Positions 1 through 10,147 of a DNA stretch of 64,000 nt are shown here, piece after piece; within the stretch, counting starts at the first letter, position 1; every line of letters starts with the position of its first letter. The position numbers were made by a program, and so were the translations under genes. The notes beneath the pieces are model-generated. The model had not been told where the DNA came from and ran no database searches. It was given only the letters and a program-made list of their open reading frames with translations. The DNA comes from Nemophila menziesii (taxonomy: Eukaryota; Streptophyta; Magnoliopsida; Boraginales; Hydrophyllaceae). Where the stretch lies: assembly GCA_029959085.1 (NCBI GenBank), contig JARWIR010000002.1:46062233-46126232 (forward strand), given 5' to 3'.

Positions 1-20
1 ATTGTACCAAATTTTTGTTT

Positions 21-110
21 TGTAGTTTAATTGGTTGGAGTCTTGCTATTTCTTCAAGACTTAAAGGAAGGTACATGGTTCGAATCCCCTTCTTAACGGA
101 CCACCCATGT
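21..110 (+). repeat. tRNA-derived SINE-like unit
   Basis: The segment has a pol III A-box-like TAGTTTAATTGG at 23-34 and a B-box GGTTCGAATCC at 77-87, about 43 bp apart, as in the tRNA-derived head of plant SINEs. A TGTACCA word lies at 4-10 and again near 108-114 and could be a target duplication. It does not fold as a full tRNA gene. The related LINE relic copy near 32920 lacks it, which fits an insertion. Family unknown. Confidence 0.45.
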
Positions 111-115
111 ACCAG

Positions 116-2682
116 AAAAAAATTTGTTTTTGATGAAATTGAGTTTTTTTAGCAGAAAAATATATTGTCTGATATTTTCTTTCTCTGTTTCATGATAAAT
201 TTAATATATTCTTTTACTTTTGTTTAATATTCATGAAAAACTGGAAGTACCTATATAAAAATGCATAAAAGTTGCACCCTTATCAAAAGTATGAAGAAAC
301 TTTACCAATTTCATCACAAAGTTGTTTGTTGAATTTTATATATTTTGTTTAAAAGTGTTTTCAAAATATTTTTTTTTACGCAAAAACACTAATTTTATAA
401 ATAAAGTATAGACATATTGTTCTTTCCTAACAAATACAGTACTTAACCAAGGCTAGAGTGAGCGAAAACCTTAGTACTCCAATGGTGTTTTCATGTAAGA
501 TCTGCTTCTCTCGGCACTTCTTGCTACAAAATGCTTTTCTCCCTTTCAATAATAAGCCTTCAGAAAACATATATCAAGATTTTTCCAATTCACTATGACA
601 AAAAAATATAAGTTCTTTCGATCCAAAACAAATTATAATCGAAATTAAATGGCATCCTCGCCAACTTTATTAAGTTGTTAAGTGTAAATAACATTATCAT
701 CAACGGTAAATATGCAAGGGTTAAATATATTATATACTTACCTTGATAATTCCTTCACACTCTCGATAATGAAAACTTCATCCGTGTATTTTGAAGTGCA
801 AGCAATATATCAAAGATTTTGTCGAGCCATTTGCCTTAGACGATAGAGGGATATGTTCCGGACATTAGTCGTGCATTTTATTGGGGAGATGGAACTTTAA
901 AAGATTAATTTTTGTTATAGAAATGTAAAATTTATATGTAAAAACATGATTTATTCATGTTTTTGTTAAAGAGATGTGAATTATAAATGTAAAACCAAGA
1001 TATATTTTTTGTTCCTGTCAATATGTTTTGTTGTTATATACTTTAAATTCCTCTTCATGGATACTGATGTGCTTGGAAAATTGTTGTTTATTGGTACCTT
1101 AATGAATAAGTATAATTGTTGTATAACTGATGATTACATATAGTATATATTGCCTCCGAAAGAATTGAAACATATATATTATAGGTTAATGAATTTAAGT
1201 TTCACCACTGAATTTCTCTGTTGATACTGGATCTGCCTATCTTAGAATTAATTTGTTGCAAGTATGGTTAAAAATTGGTTAATTTATGTAAAACAACGAT
1301 GCATTAAATTGCTTCAATACCAGATTAAAGGATCTTAGCAATGTCCTATCGAGTTGTAATGCAACATTATTAATCCATGGTCATGGTTTTACGTTTCATG
1401 CAGTGTTTAAAAAATTAAATCTCTTTTTTTTGTTACAAGGGAGGTCCATGGACCATGGAATAAAACACAAGAATTAGCTCAATAAATTTTCAGAACCCAA
1501 AGTGAAAATGTTCCTAAAAGTTTTCTGTTCGAATTCGACTTTCGTGAGTACTCCAAATATCTCATCCGGAGGATCGTGGAATGAAGAGTAAGTGTTAGAC
1601 TGTCTTAAGCCCAATCTTGTTAATCAATCTGCGCACGTGTTTGCGTCTCTATAAAAACAATTCTCTCTAATACGCTCTCATATGTCCTTTTTTTCTTTCC
1701 TTATATTACCGCTGCACAATCAAGTCCTGACAATTCCAAAACCTCTCTAGGTGCTACAAATAGGCTCCCTAAATAGGATGCAAATAACACAGATTGAGAT
1801 GACTTATCACACGTAGTCATAGGATAAAATGGAACGATACCTCCATAGATTCAGTATTAACAGAGACCGGATTATGTTTTTGGGAATGGATTTGGAAAGT
1901 TAAAAATTTTAGTCATCACCGTTACAAAGCAAATTCACGAGCGCATGAGTTAATATTAATCATCACAAGAATGAGGGTAGAGGTGTTGAAGATGAGCCAC
2001 CAAATCAACAAATCAGGAGAAGGATGATATTCGAGGCAATGCACCTTTTTCACCAAAGGCTGCAACAGGCTCAGAAGAACTAGTAACCCAAACTAGAGAA
2101 AAGGATCAAGAAGCTGATGACGCTATTATATTGCCTGACTTGTTCTATATGAATGATAATGAACCTTATCCAAACCCGACTTACCCATAGCTCTTGTGAA
2201 CGGATGAACAAAAACAGTACGATCGTAAGGTATGGAAATCTACACTCGTTATTCGATTACATATAGTGTATACATATCCATGATAATTTAGAGCACAACT
2301 TAGAGCACCCGGAATAGAAACATGACTAGTCGTCTACCAAATTCTACCCTTAATCATAGTTCCACCTGTTCCCCTGAACTCAAAAATTGTGTGTGTTCCA
2401 TAGGAGAAAAATGAACAAATGAGCTGATGGAAAAACAAGAGTGACCATGGAACCGGCGCAGGAACTTTCATATTCATGAATATTATTAATTATACTTGTG
2501 TTCCCGGTATGTTGATTAATTTTTAATTTCATTAAACCAAACTAATAATTACAGAGGTGGGGGATTTGACCGTCCAATCACTACTTTTAAAATTGTAGAG
2601 GTGTTAATAGTGAAGTATTCAGGATAGCAGTTAAGTAAATGAGAGTGAGTCATAAACCTCACATTGAAATAATGGTGGTGGT
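116..2682 (+). mobile_element. LINE-derived relic, copy 1, left part
   Basis: This stretch is collinear with 32931-35480 (copy 2), starting at the shared TTTGTTTTTGAT word and running up to the insertion point of element B. Most of it is non-coding 5' sequence. It corresponds to the part of copy 2 that precedes and follows the DUF4283 block, but copy 1 lacks that block of roughly 400 bp: the sequence jumps near 2281 from the equivalent of 34670 to that of 35085. No reading frame is open. The relic continues at 26561 after B. Divergence from copy 2 is substantial (my eye estimate is 15-20%), so copy 1 is an old family member. Confidence 0.75.
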
Positions 2683-4203
2683 TGATGTCTCCCTATTTGT
2701 TATAATTATTAGCCCTTTATAGACATCATTTTAGATGAATAAATGACTTATTTGATTGACTTTTATGCTTATTGGATAATATTGCACTTTCTCCCCTTGA
2801 AAATTGACTATTTGCATTTTTAGAGATTTTGTGCGTTAATTTGATTTTTTTAGTGCAAAGTTAGTAGGTTCTTGAATTTTATGAAAGACCAATCCAAGTA
2901 GGAGAAGTGAGAATTAAAGTCTTAGGGTATTTTAGTGTGTTTGGAAGTACTTCTACTCGAGTTTCTGTTTTTAGAGTGCACTTTTATGATTCTAGTCTTG
3001 AATTATTGATTTATTCTTTTTAAAGCATATGCGGTTTAATTATTTATTTATTGTGAATCTTTAGAGACCAATTCAAGTCAAAGAAGTAAAGAAAATGTAT
3101 ATACATGGAAATAAGAAGATTAAGGAAGGATATATGCAAAGAAGGAAAAGATAAAGCTGCCTTATGAATCTGAAATTCCATGCACGTTTCAAAGACGAGT
3201 CCATAAAATAACATTGGCTAGGAATTTGGGCGATTAGTCTGCACCAATGGAAAGAGCTTTCCGAGACAAGCGGTTTCGAATATTGGAACTTGTCAAACGG
3301 ATAAGTATTGAAGGAGATATGACCTAAACTAATCAGCAGCAGAATCTTACCTTTCCTAGATTTTAGGGTTACGAATTTAAGAGTTCTTAACTTGTCTTTC
3401 ACTCCAAGAAAATTCGACCTAGGGCTTGCTAACACCTATAAGTACACCCCTTAGCCTCCTCTTTTCACACACTTCAGATAATTACACAAGAGGCTTAAAG
3501 TTTTCAAGTCAGAGCAAGAAGGCAAGGAGAAACTAGTGTTGGAGGAGTTCTGTTCTTCCATCATCAGTCATCTTACCTTTTAGGTTATCAATTTATCATT
3601 TGTATTTGAACATGAATTCCTTATATTTAATTTCAGTTTTTAATTCCGTTATGAACTAATTTTCTTAGTACTTGAGAATCGCTATATGGTTTGAACCCAA
3701 TTCTATTTAATTTATGTTTTCTGAATTTGGGATTTAATGGTTTAAATTAGACTAGGTATTTTGTGTTGAATATTATTTTGTTTTAATCACTAATTTTGAA
3801 GTCATAAATCAAACTTAGCTCATAGTAATTAGGCTATTCCCCATAGTGGTGTATGGATCACCTTAACGGGGGTTTAATTACAAATTTAGATAATAGACGC
3901 ATAGTATTGTTACTGAACCTGACGGGGTTTGTAATACCGTAGGATAGCTCTTAGGTCCACCCTGACGGGGGCTAGGAGATATTAGAGTCCTGACTAGCAC
4001 AATAATACCAGTTTAGCCCTTAAACAGAAGCATAAATTAGATAGGTTAGGTGAAACCCTTGCGAGGGTCAAGTACTCTCACTCTCTTCTGAAGTTTCAAT
4101 TCTCTTTTACTTGCGTTATTTTACTTCTGTAGTTTATTTTCTTGCATCTTTTAATTTATAAAAACCAAACAAAAATCTTATTTTTTATTTTTCTGTCAAG
4201 CAG
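2683..4203 (+). repeat. Element B 5' LTR, first part
   Basis: It begins TGATGTCTCCC and is collinear with the 3' LTR of B at 24796 onwards. It is preceded by GTGGT (2678-2682), which matches GTGGT at 26561-26565. The LTR is interrupted at 4203 by element A and resumes at 16856. Against the 3' LTR it has lost about 82 bp around 3922, between two CCCTGACGGG-type words, and a shorter stretch near 3060. In the first 230 bp I count about 16 differences from the 3' LTR (near 7%). Confidence 0.9.
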
Positions 4204-5757
4204 TGGTGGTCCTTTGTGTGTTCTAAAAATAAATGCAAACGATAATCGAACCACAACCGCAAGTGTACTTATGAAAATAATAAGGATAATACAGATTTGT
4301 TCCAAGGACAGGATGGTTGATCACAATGTCTAACAAATAGTGATTGATGCACTTATGAAAATAAAAGATAATAATATGTTTGTTTGGTTTTGTTGATTAA
4401 GACTACTAAATGAAAAACAAGTTATAAATGCAAGTAAAAGCTAAGACGCAAGTAAAATGAATGAAAACGCAGTATGAGATGTAGTACTTGAGAACGCAAG
4501 GATCCTCCCAATCTTACTTCCTAACTTATGTTGTTTAAGGGCTAAATTGGTCAATTACAATGGTCGGGATTCTAAATTCCTTATACCCCCGTCAGGGTAG
4601 ACTATAAGGCGATCCTAAAGTGTCACTAGTCTCATCAGGGTAAATATGATCCACCGTTGGATGTTTAAGTGTTTTACCTCATTGGCCCTAGAATTAGCTA
4701 AGTTCGTCAGAATCAATAGCTTTTATCCTAGATTGAATAATTAATTCTATACCTAAACCCTCCGTCAGGATGATCCACACGCCAATTATGTGGAATAGCT
4801 TAGATACTAATACCTGTTCTTAGTTCGTGACTCTAAAATCAGTAAATAATCACAAATTATCAAAAAGAGTAATAAACCCAATCTAATTTAATTTAATATA
4901 AACCCAAATTCAACATTCATTATTTCATAAAATTAAGATTCACCCGTTGTTTGTTCTCAAGCACTATGAAAAGCTTAGTTCATATTAAAATTAAAAACTT
5001 AATTAAAGGAAATGGAATTCATATTGTTTTCAGAATTAAAATATAAAAAGAACCTAATTTCCGAATTGGAATGACTACGAACGGAGTTATATACCCACTC
5101 CAGCTCTTGTAGCTTCTTCTTTCTTCCTTCTGTTGCTTCTCTCTGGTGTTTAATCTTCTGGAATGTGAATTGTGTGAAAAATAGAAGTCCAGACCTCCTT
5201 TTATAAGCATAAATTCGTACTAGGGCTTGGACCAGAAAATAAAATACTAATTAAATGTCCAAGCCCACTTTCTAAGCCCAAAATCCCGTAACTGCTGATA
5301 CACCTTCACTAAAACGGTTTTTCCTGATGCGTTATGACTCTGATTGACCTCATTCCAGTTGCTAAAGTTCCGTAACTCGATAAGGAATGTTTTCTCTTCA
5401 AAGGTCAGCGGCTAAATCATCGCTTAAGCACCTCGAAATCAGCACTCTATGGACTGGAAAATGGATTTTTAGCTCTAAAAATAATATCTTCGGGATTTAT
5501 CTTGAAGTCTTGACTCTAAATCACGATCTTTGACTTTCTCCTCGGATTCCTCTCCTAGCTAACATCTAAAACCTGTAAACTTTACACTAAAAATACCAAT
5601 ATTACGCGCAAAAGTTTAATACATTAAAAATGCTAGAAATAAAAAGGAAATTCCGGATTATTGCATATTTAGTCCAAAAGTCTATCAAATTAATTAAATA
5701 AACACCAAAAATGATGTCTCCCAAGGGTCGAAAATAAGAACAATTAGGGAGACATCA
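4204..5757 (-). repeat. Element A 3' LTR
   Basis: Collinear with 15300-16855. On the element strand it starts TGATGTCTCCC and ends GGACCACCA. It differs from its partner by about 2.4% plus a replaced patch: after GCAAGTGTAC it reads CTTATGAAAATAA where the 5' LTR has CGGTTGTCCCAAGTAGTAA. CCCGTCAGGG lies at 4588-4597, and a degenerate second copy follows near 4635. The LTR ends at the polypurine tract. Confidence 0.92.
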
Positions 5758-5775
5758 AGACCCCCAACTCAAACC
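5758..5775 (-). other. Element A polypurine tract
   Basis: On the element strand the 18 bases next to the 3' LTR read GGTTTGAGTTTGGGGGTCT, directly followed by the LTR start TGATG. This is the expected plus-strand primer of reverse transcription. Element B has nearly the same tract in the same place. Confidence 0.85.
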
Positions 5776-7215
5776 TTTGTCGTCCCGACAAAGTAAAACA
5801 AAACAAAGGGGCGGAAGTAAGCGTATAAACAAATAGAAGCTAGCAAATAAACCCTAAAGCAATTCTCAAAATAAATCTCATATAGCAAACTCTAGAAATT
5901 AATACACATACTCTAATCATGCAACATCAAACCTAAACAATCTCAATCATAAAATTAAAGTCGCAATGCTTGAAGGTTACACTTGTACTCATCTCTGTAT
6001 GATGGCTATAGGGTGGTCATTAATCCTACCTCGCTTTGAACGCTCCACTTAGTGTATTCCCTATCAACAGAATTATAAATTCACTATGCACTTAGGAATC
6101 ACGAGGTCTTTACGGTTATAATATTGGATTAAGGACGGGTGTGGATGTATATTTGGTAAATTTGAAGTGAGCTTTTGGCTCTCTCCTCACTTACCATCAA
6201 TAGTGTCCTCGAGCTTGAGTTAACGCTCAAAATGATGTTCTGGCTCACCCATATACGCAACAATTTAGCGTCCCATGTCTACCTACTATAAACAAGATGA
6301 TTTTCAGAAAATTCCATTTTGCCGGATGTTTTATTCATTCATATTTTTCTTTTTCTTTTTTCTTTTTTTTTTCTTTTTTCTTTTTTTTTTGTACAGAAGC
6401 AAACCGGGTTCCCGGTTCCTACTGTATGGATTTTTTCATTTTTTCATTTTTTCTTTCTTTTTCACTTTTTTTTCTCATTCCCGGCAAAGGGTTACAATTA
6501 TAAATCATCTGTAATTGTGCTACAATACAAAGCACATCAATCCCTACCCATTAAATTCCCCATATGTGGTCCCACCACCCCAAACTCAAGCTCGAGACAT
6601 GTCTCAGGATTGTGATTCAAGTGCAGGTCATATAGTCATGCCTAATAATCTAAGGGATAATGGCTTATATCGTGGCTACAAAGAAAAGGCTAAAGGCTCA
6701 ATGTGGGCTAAGACGGATAATCATTAATACAAGGGATAGAAAGCTAAAAAGGCACAAATGGCTAACAAAGAACTGCCCCTATCATTTTCCTAAGTACATA
6801 GCTTGTCTTTAGTTCATATCTAGGTGGGTTCTCTACTAATTAGGATTTCACGTTCTACACACCAAACATATTCCTTGAGTACAAGCTTACTTCATTTGCA
6901 CTGTTCATTAATTTTTCCTATCAATTACCTATGTTCGCATGCAATTGTAAGTGCGTTTTATATCAATCCCTAAAGTCCACTATTTACTATCATAGATTTA
7001 TCAAGAGTATGCTTAAAGGGATATTTCAAAATTTCTACAGTCAAACGCAACTCCGAAAATTCTTTTATTGAAAGCAAGTAAAGCAAATAACACATAAAAA
7101 AAAAATTGGGATGAGGCAACGAACCCCACCCCAAACTCAAAAATGAGTCGTGTCCCCACGACTCGAAAAGACTCAATAAAGCATTTAACTAAGAGGAAAG
7201 TTTAGAAAACGTATC
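5776..7215 (-). other. Element A 3' non-coding region
   Basis: There is no credible gene between ORF3 and the LTR. It is collinear with 23493-24779 of element B and partly with 40030-41300 of element D. It holds a T/C-rich tract at 6341-6475, one hairpin unit ACCGGGTTCCCGGT near 6398, and two extra polypurine-like blocks (6575-6590 and 7124-7145, reading TTGAGTTTGGGGTGG on the element strand). The hydrophobic frames across the T/C tract are compositional. Confidence 0.75.
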
Positions 7216-8532
7216 TTAACCAGCGCGAGGCTGGTTATCGGTGTTGCGTTCTGGACCTTTATCTCGCCTAACAGCATCATAAATCGTGTTTTGAAGTGTA
7301 TTTACGCCTAGGATTAAATTTCGCAATAAGTCCAATTCTTTTGTGACGTTTCCCAAGGTAGCAATCATCTTCTCCTGATTCTCTTCCAACACCTGAATCT
7401 TCGATTCCAACTCAGGTACAGTTTTCGCTCTCTTTGATTGAGGAGTTCTCGGACTTCTTGTAGCTCGTGTTGCTTCTTCATGGATGTTCTTGATTGTGCT
7501 CAAAGCTATACTCACACCAACTGAAACAATGTCAATATCTGCGTTCTTACGCGGAATCTTTGCGTCTAGACATAACTGAGTAATAGTACAAGGAAACTTC
7601 AGATTTTGTTGTTTCATTGGTGATTTCGCGAACTCCATGATTGTATCATAAATGATCTTAGCAACATCAAATGGTTTCTCCTCCAAAATACACTTAATAA
7701 CAAATATGTGTTCTTTCTTCAACTCGAAAGTGTGTTTAATACCAAAGAAAGTGGGTATTACGAAACGAGACCAAACCTTAGCACGAGGTGTCAAGCTACT
7801 GCTGTAAAACTATCCAGGATATCTTTCACCTCCAGGAATTGGGCTAGTCCCATTAACAAGCACGGTCCCCCAAAGGGATTCAAAATCAAAAGAAGGGTCA
7901 TTAAGAGTTTCTTGAAAAGAGCATGTTCCAGAAAAGTTGGGTAGTTTTAATGATTTCCGAATACGTTCAATAGAGAAAGGAACTACCTTTTTGCGGATAT
8001 CAATGGCATCACGGGAGGTGGCTAAACCTTCATAAAATTCTCGCACCAAGGTAGGAATAAACTCAAGCTTCCTTTCTTGTAACTCTTTCCAACCAAACTT
8101 AGCACATGTCACAGCATATTCTTTGTATTCACTACTCATAATACCCTTAGGAAAATTCGTCTCCTCACCAAATTAAAAAAATTCAATTCTTTCACGAACC
8201 TGAGTATTCCAACAAGTGTAAACCCTCTTAGGCTTGTGGGCCCATATCTTCATACGCGGAGGTTTCTGAACTGGTGCTTCCGGAATCTCTTGTTTAGTTT
8301 CCTTCTCAATGTTCTTCGCAATTTCCTCTTCTGGTTCCTTCTCACTTTCTATCTCATCAATCAATCTTCTCTTTTGACCTGTGATTTCTTTTCTGTTAGA
8401 CTCAAGCTGAACTTCATCAGTTTTTCGTTTAGGACGCGAATCAGGAATCTCAATAGCTTGATCCTTAGAACCACCAATGGTGGTCTTTCTTCTAGGAGCA
8501 GTTCTTCGAAAATCACCGGTTCTGTTAGTCAT
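7216..8532 (-). pseudogene. Element A ORF3 (Athila envelope-position protein)
   Basis: The frame runs from ATG at 8530-8532 (reads MTNRTGD; element B's remnant also begins MTN) to 7216, about 439 codons, broken by TAA at 8173-8175 and TAG at 7810-7812. All three pieces are in one frame, so only two point changes interrupt it. The N-terminus is basic and acidic low-complexity. The middle has the conserved blocks GWKELQERK, LVREFYEGL, FSIERIRKSLKLP and AKVWSRFVIPT of the domain commonly annotated as 'putative plant transposon protein', found in ORF3 of Athila elements. The C-terminus has a coiled-coil-like heptad stretch (VPELESKIQVLEEN). It lies where other retroelements carry env. I see no clear signal peptide or membrane segment, so an envelope role is by position only. 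Confidence 0.82.
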
Positions 8533-8900
8533 CTCTTTCCACCCCAAACTCAAAACTTCAAATAATGAAAAACTTAGAGAAAAAGTTTAGAATTATGATG
8601 TTTTGAGTCTTAGGAATTGAAGAACTAGGTGGAATATGAGATGGGTCTTGTTTAATTTGGATGAGAGAAGAAAGAATTGTGTTTAATTTAAGGGTTTGGG
8701 TGAAGAAGAATCTTGGGAAAAACTAAGGATTTGATGTTATTTTGGAGAGGAGGTGAATTGATTTTGTGCTTTTGTGGTGAAAGAGGGTAGGAATTGATGA
8801 TATATAGTGTTTTAGATGATGAATTTCGGAGGTGGGGAGGCTATTGGTGCGTTTTAGGTAAAGACTTGCAAAAGAGGCTAAGAAAACTAGGTTAAGGCCT
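8533..8900 (-). other. Leader of ORF3 in element A
   Basis: This is non-coding sequence between the minisatellite and ORF3. A polypurine-like block TTTGAGTTTGGGGTGG (element strand) sits at 8540-8556, immediately before the ORF3 start. I see nothing else in it. Confidence 0.55.
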
Positions 8901-9445
8901 CACAAACCGACATCACAGCTTTAAAACCGGGTTCCCGGTTTTGGCAAACCGGGTTCCCGGTTCCGCGTCGCTGTGACGGCGCGGAAAAAAAATTATTGAA
9001 ATAATAATATTTTTTTTTTTCAAAACGCACCAAAACGCTGGACCCCAAGACGCTGGGTCAGAGATTTTACTCGCCGAAACCGGGTTCCCGGTTCTTTGGA
9101 ATGCGGGTACCCGGATTTTTCTCGATGGCGCGAGTCAAGACGCGCCAAAACGCAGGACTCCAAGACGCTGGGTCAGAACTCTTGGAGGATTACAGCTCCG
9201 AAACCGAGTACCCGGTTCTGCCAAATGCGGGTTCCCGGTTTGTGTCGATGGCACGAACCAAAACGCAGCAAAACGCAAGCCACCAAAACGCTGGGTCTGA
9301 ACTTTTCAGAAATTACAACATCAAAACCGGGTTCCCGGTTTGTGCAAACCGGGTTCCCGGTTCCGACGCTGTGTCGTGAACCCAAAACGCCAAGTGTTGC
9401 GTGAAAATGGTTGGTACCAGCTCCAAAACCGGGTTCCCGGTTTCT
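8900..9445. repeat. Hairpin minisatellite in pol-ORF3 spacer of element A
   Basis: About three full and two partial units of roughly 117-121 bp start near 9023, 9142, 9259 and 9380. They carry AAACGC and GACGCTGGGTC words and one or two copies each of ACCGGGTTCCCGGT or close variants. That 14-mer is an inverted repeat, ACCGGG-TT-CCCGGT, able to form a short hairpin. At least nine copies or variants are visible between 8925 and 9443, and one more near 6398. It is much richer in GC than the rest of the element. Frames through it are shadows. Confidence 0.85.
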
Positions 9446-9676
9446 CCTGGACATCCAACCATTTTTCTCCTATTTTCGCCTCATCGACCCCAAACTTTTG
9501 ACCTTTTTACCCCTGAAATCATCAAAAACAACTACCCTTCCTCATTTCTTAATAATAAAGACTAAAATTACGAAAATCAAACTATTCTAAAATGCAAAAA
9601 TTAAAAAAACTCAGCTAATATACAATGAATTGGTTTTTGTTTAACGTCGTTAAGCTCGACGGGTTACCTCACGCTT
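9446..9676 (-). other. Spacer after integrase in element A
   Basis: No gene. It contains a polypurine-like block at 9487-9500 (AAAAGTTTGGGGT on the element strand) and the GTCGTTAAGCTCGACG word near 9643-9660. Element B has a matching word (CGTCGAGCTTAACGACGTTAA) near 22689. Confidence 0.5.
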
Positions 9677-10147
9677 CTAAGGAGTCTTGAGGAGATACAT
9701 GACCTCCCCGGGATGTGGATCTTCCGAGCGATTGGTATCTTCACCTCCATGGTATATCTTCAATCTGTGACCGTTAACCATAAAGGTACGGTTCTCTAGC
9801 GGATGTTCTATTTCTATCGCCCCATGAGGTGTAACTTTGGTCACAATGCATGGACCTGACCACTTAGATCTTAACTTACCCGGATAATTGCTGAACTTTG
9901 AGTTATACTTCAACACTCTTTGCCCCACTTCAAAGTTCTTTGTACGAATCTGATTGTCATGCCATTTCTTTGTGTTTTCTTTGTAAAGTTTGGCATTTTC
10001 ATAAGCATGCAACCGGAATTCGTCAAGTTCATTAAGCTTCATCATACGATTCTTTCCGGCTAAGATAGGATCTAAGTTCAACTGCGCAATTGCCCAATAG
10101 GCACCCATTTCAAGCTCTAAAGGTAAGTGACAAGCCTTACCATACAC
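9677..10147 (-). pseudogene. Element A integrase C-terminal part
   Basis: The end of integrase, shifted out of the main pol frame by a 7-bp tandem duplication at 10141-10154. It begins near [12 protein letters not shown], continues through [12 protein letters not shown] and the [10 protein letters not shown] block, and ends with the basic, chromodomain-less tail typical of this lineage. It aligns without gaps with the end of element B integrase (to 22672). Not translated with the rest of pol unless the frame changes. Confidence 0.82.

Noticed and set aside
21..110. Functional tRNA gene
   Set aside because: A and B boxes are present, but no acceptor stem or cloverleaf pairs up; better read as a SINE head. 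The same holds for 45253 and 57845.
3073..3435. 120-codon antisense frame in B's 5' LTR, with a similar one at 25212-25604 in the 3' LTR
   Set aside because: It occurs in both LTRs because the LTRs are copies. It runs against the element, has no recognisable domain and differs by many substitutions and indels between the two.
6275..6615. Overlapping hydrophobic open frames that look like membrane proteins
   Set aside because: They are translations of a T/C-rich tract in the 3' non-coding region of element A; the matching region of element B has no such frame.
7708..8565. Plus-strand frames at 7708-7944 and 8236-8565
   Set aside because: Shadows of ORF3 of element A, which on the minus strand matches a known domain and coincides with element B's start.
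8912..9443. CRISPR-like array of palindromic repeats
   Set aside because: Spacing and unit length vary, no unique spacers of constant length, and the context is a plant retrotransposon.
9096..9454. Three overlapping frames on both strands rich in Arg, Gly and Pro
   Set aside because: They are shadows of the minisatellite; all frames are open only because the repeat unit lacks stops.
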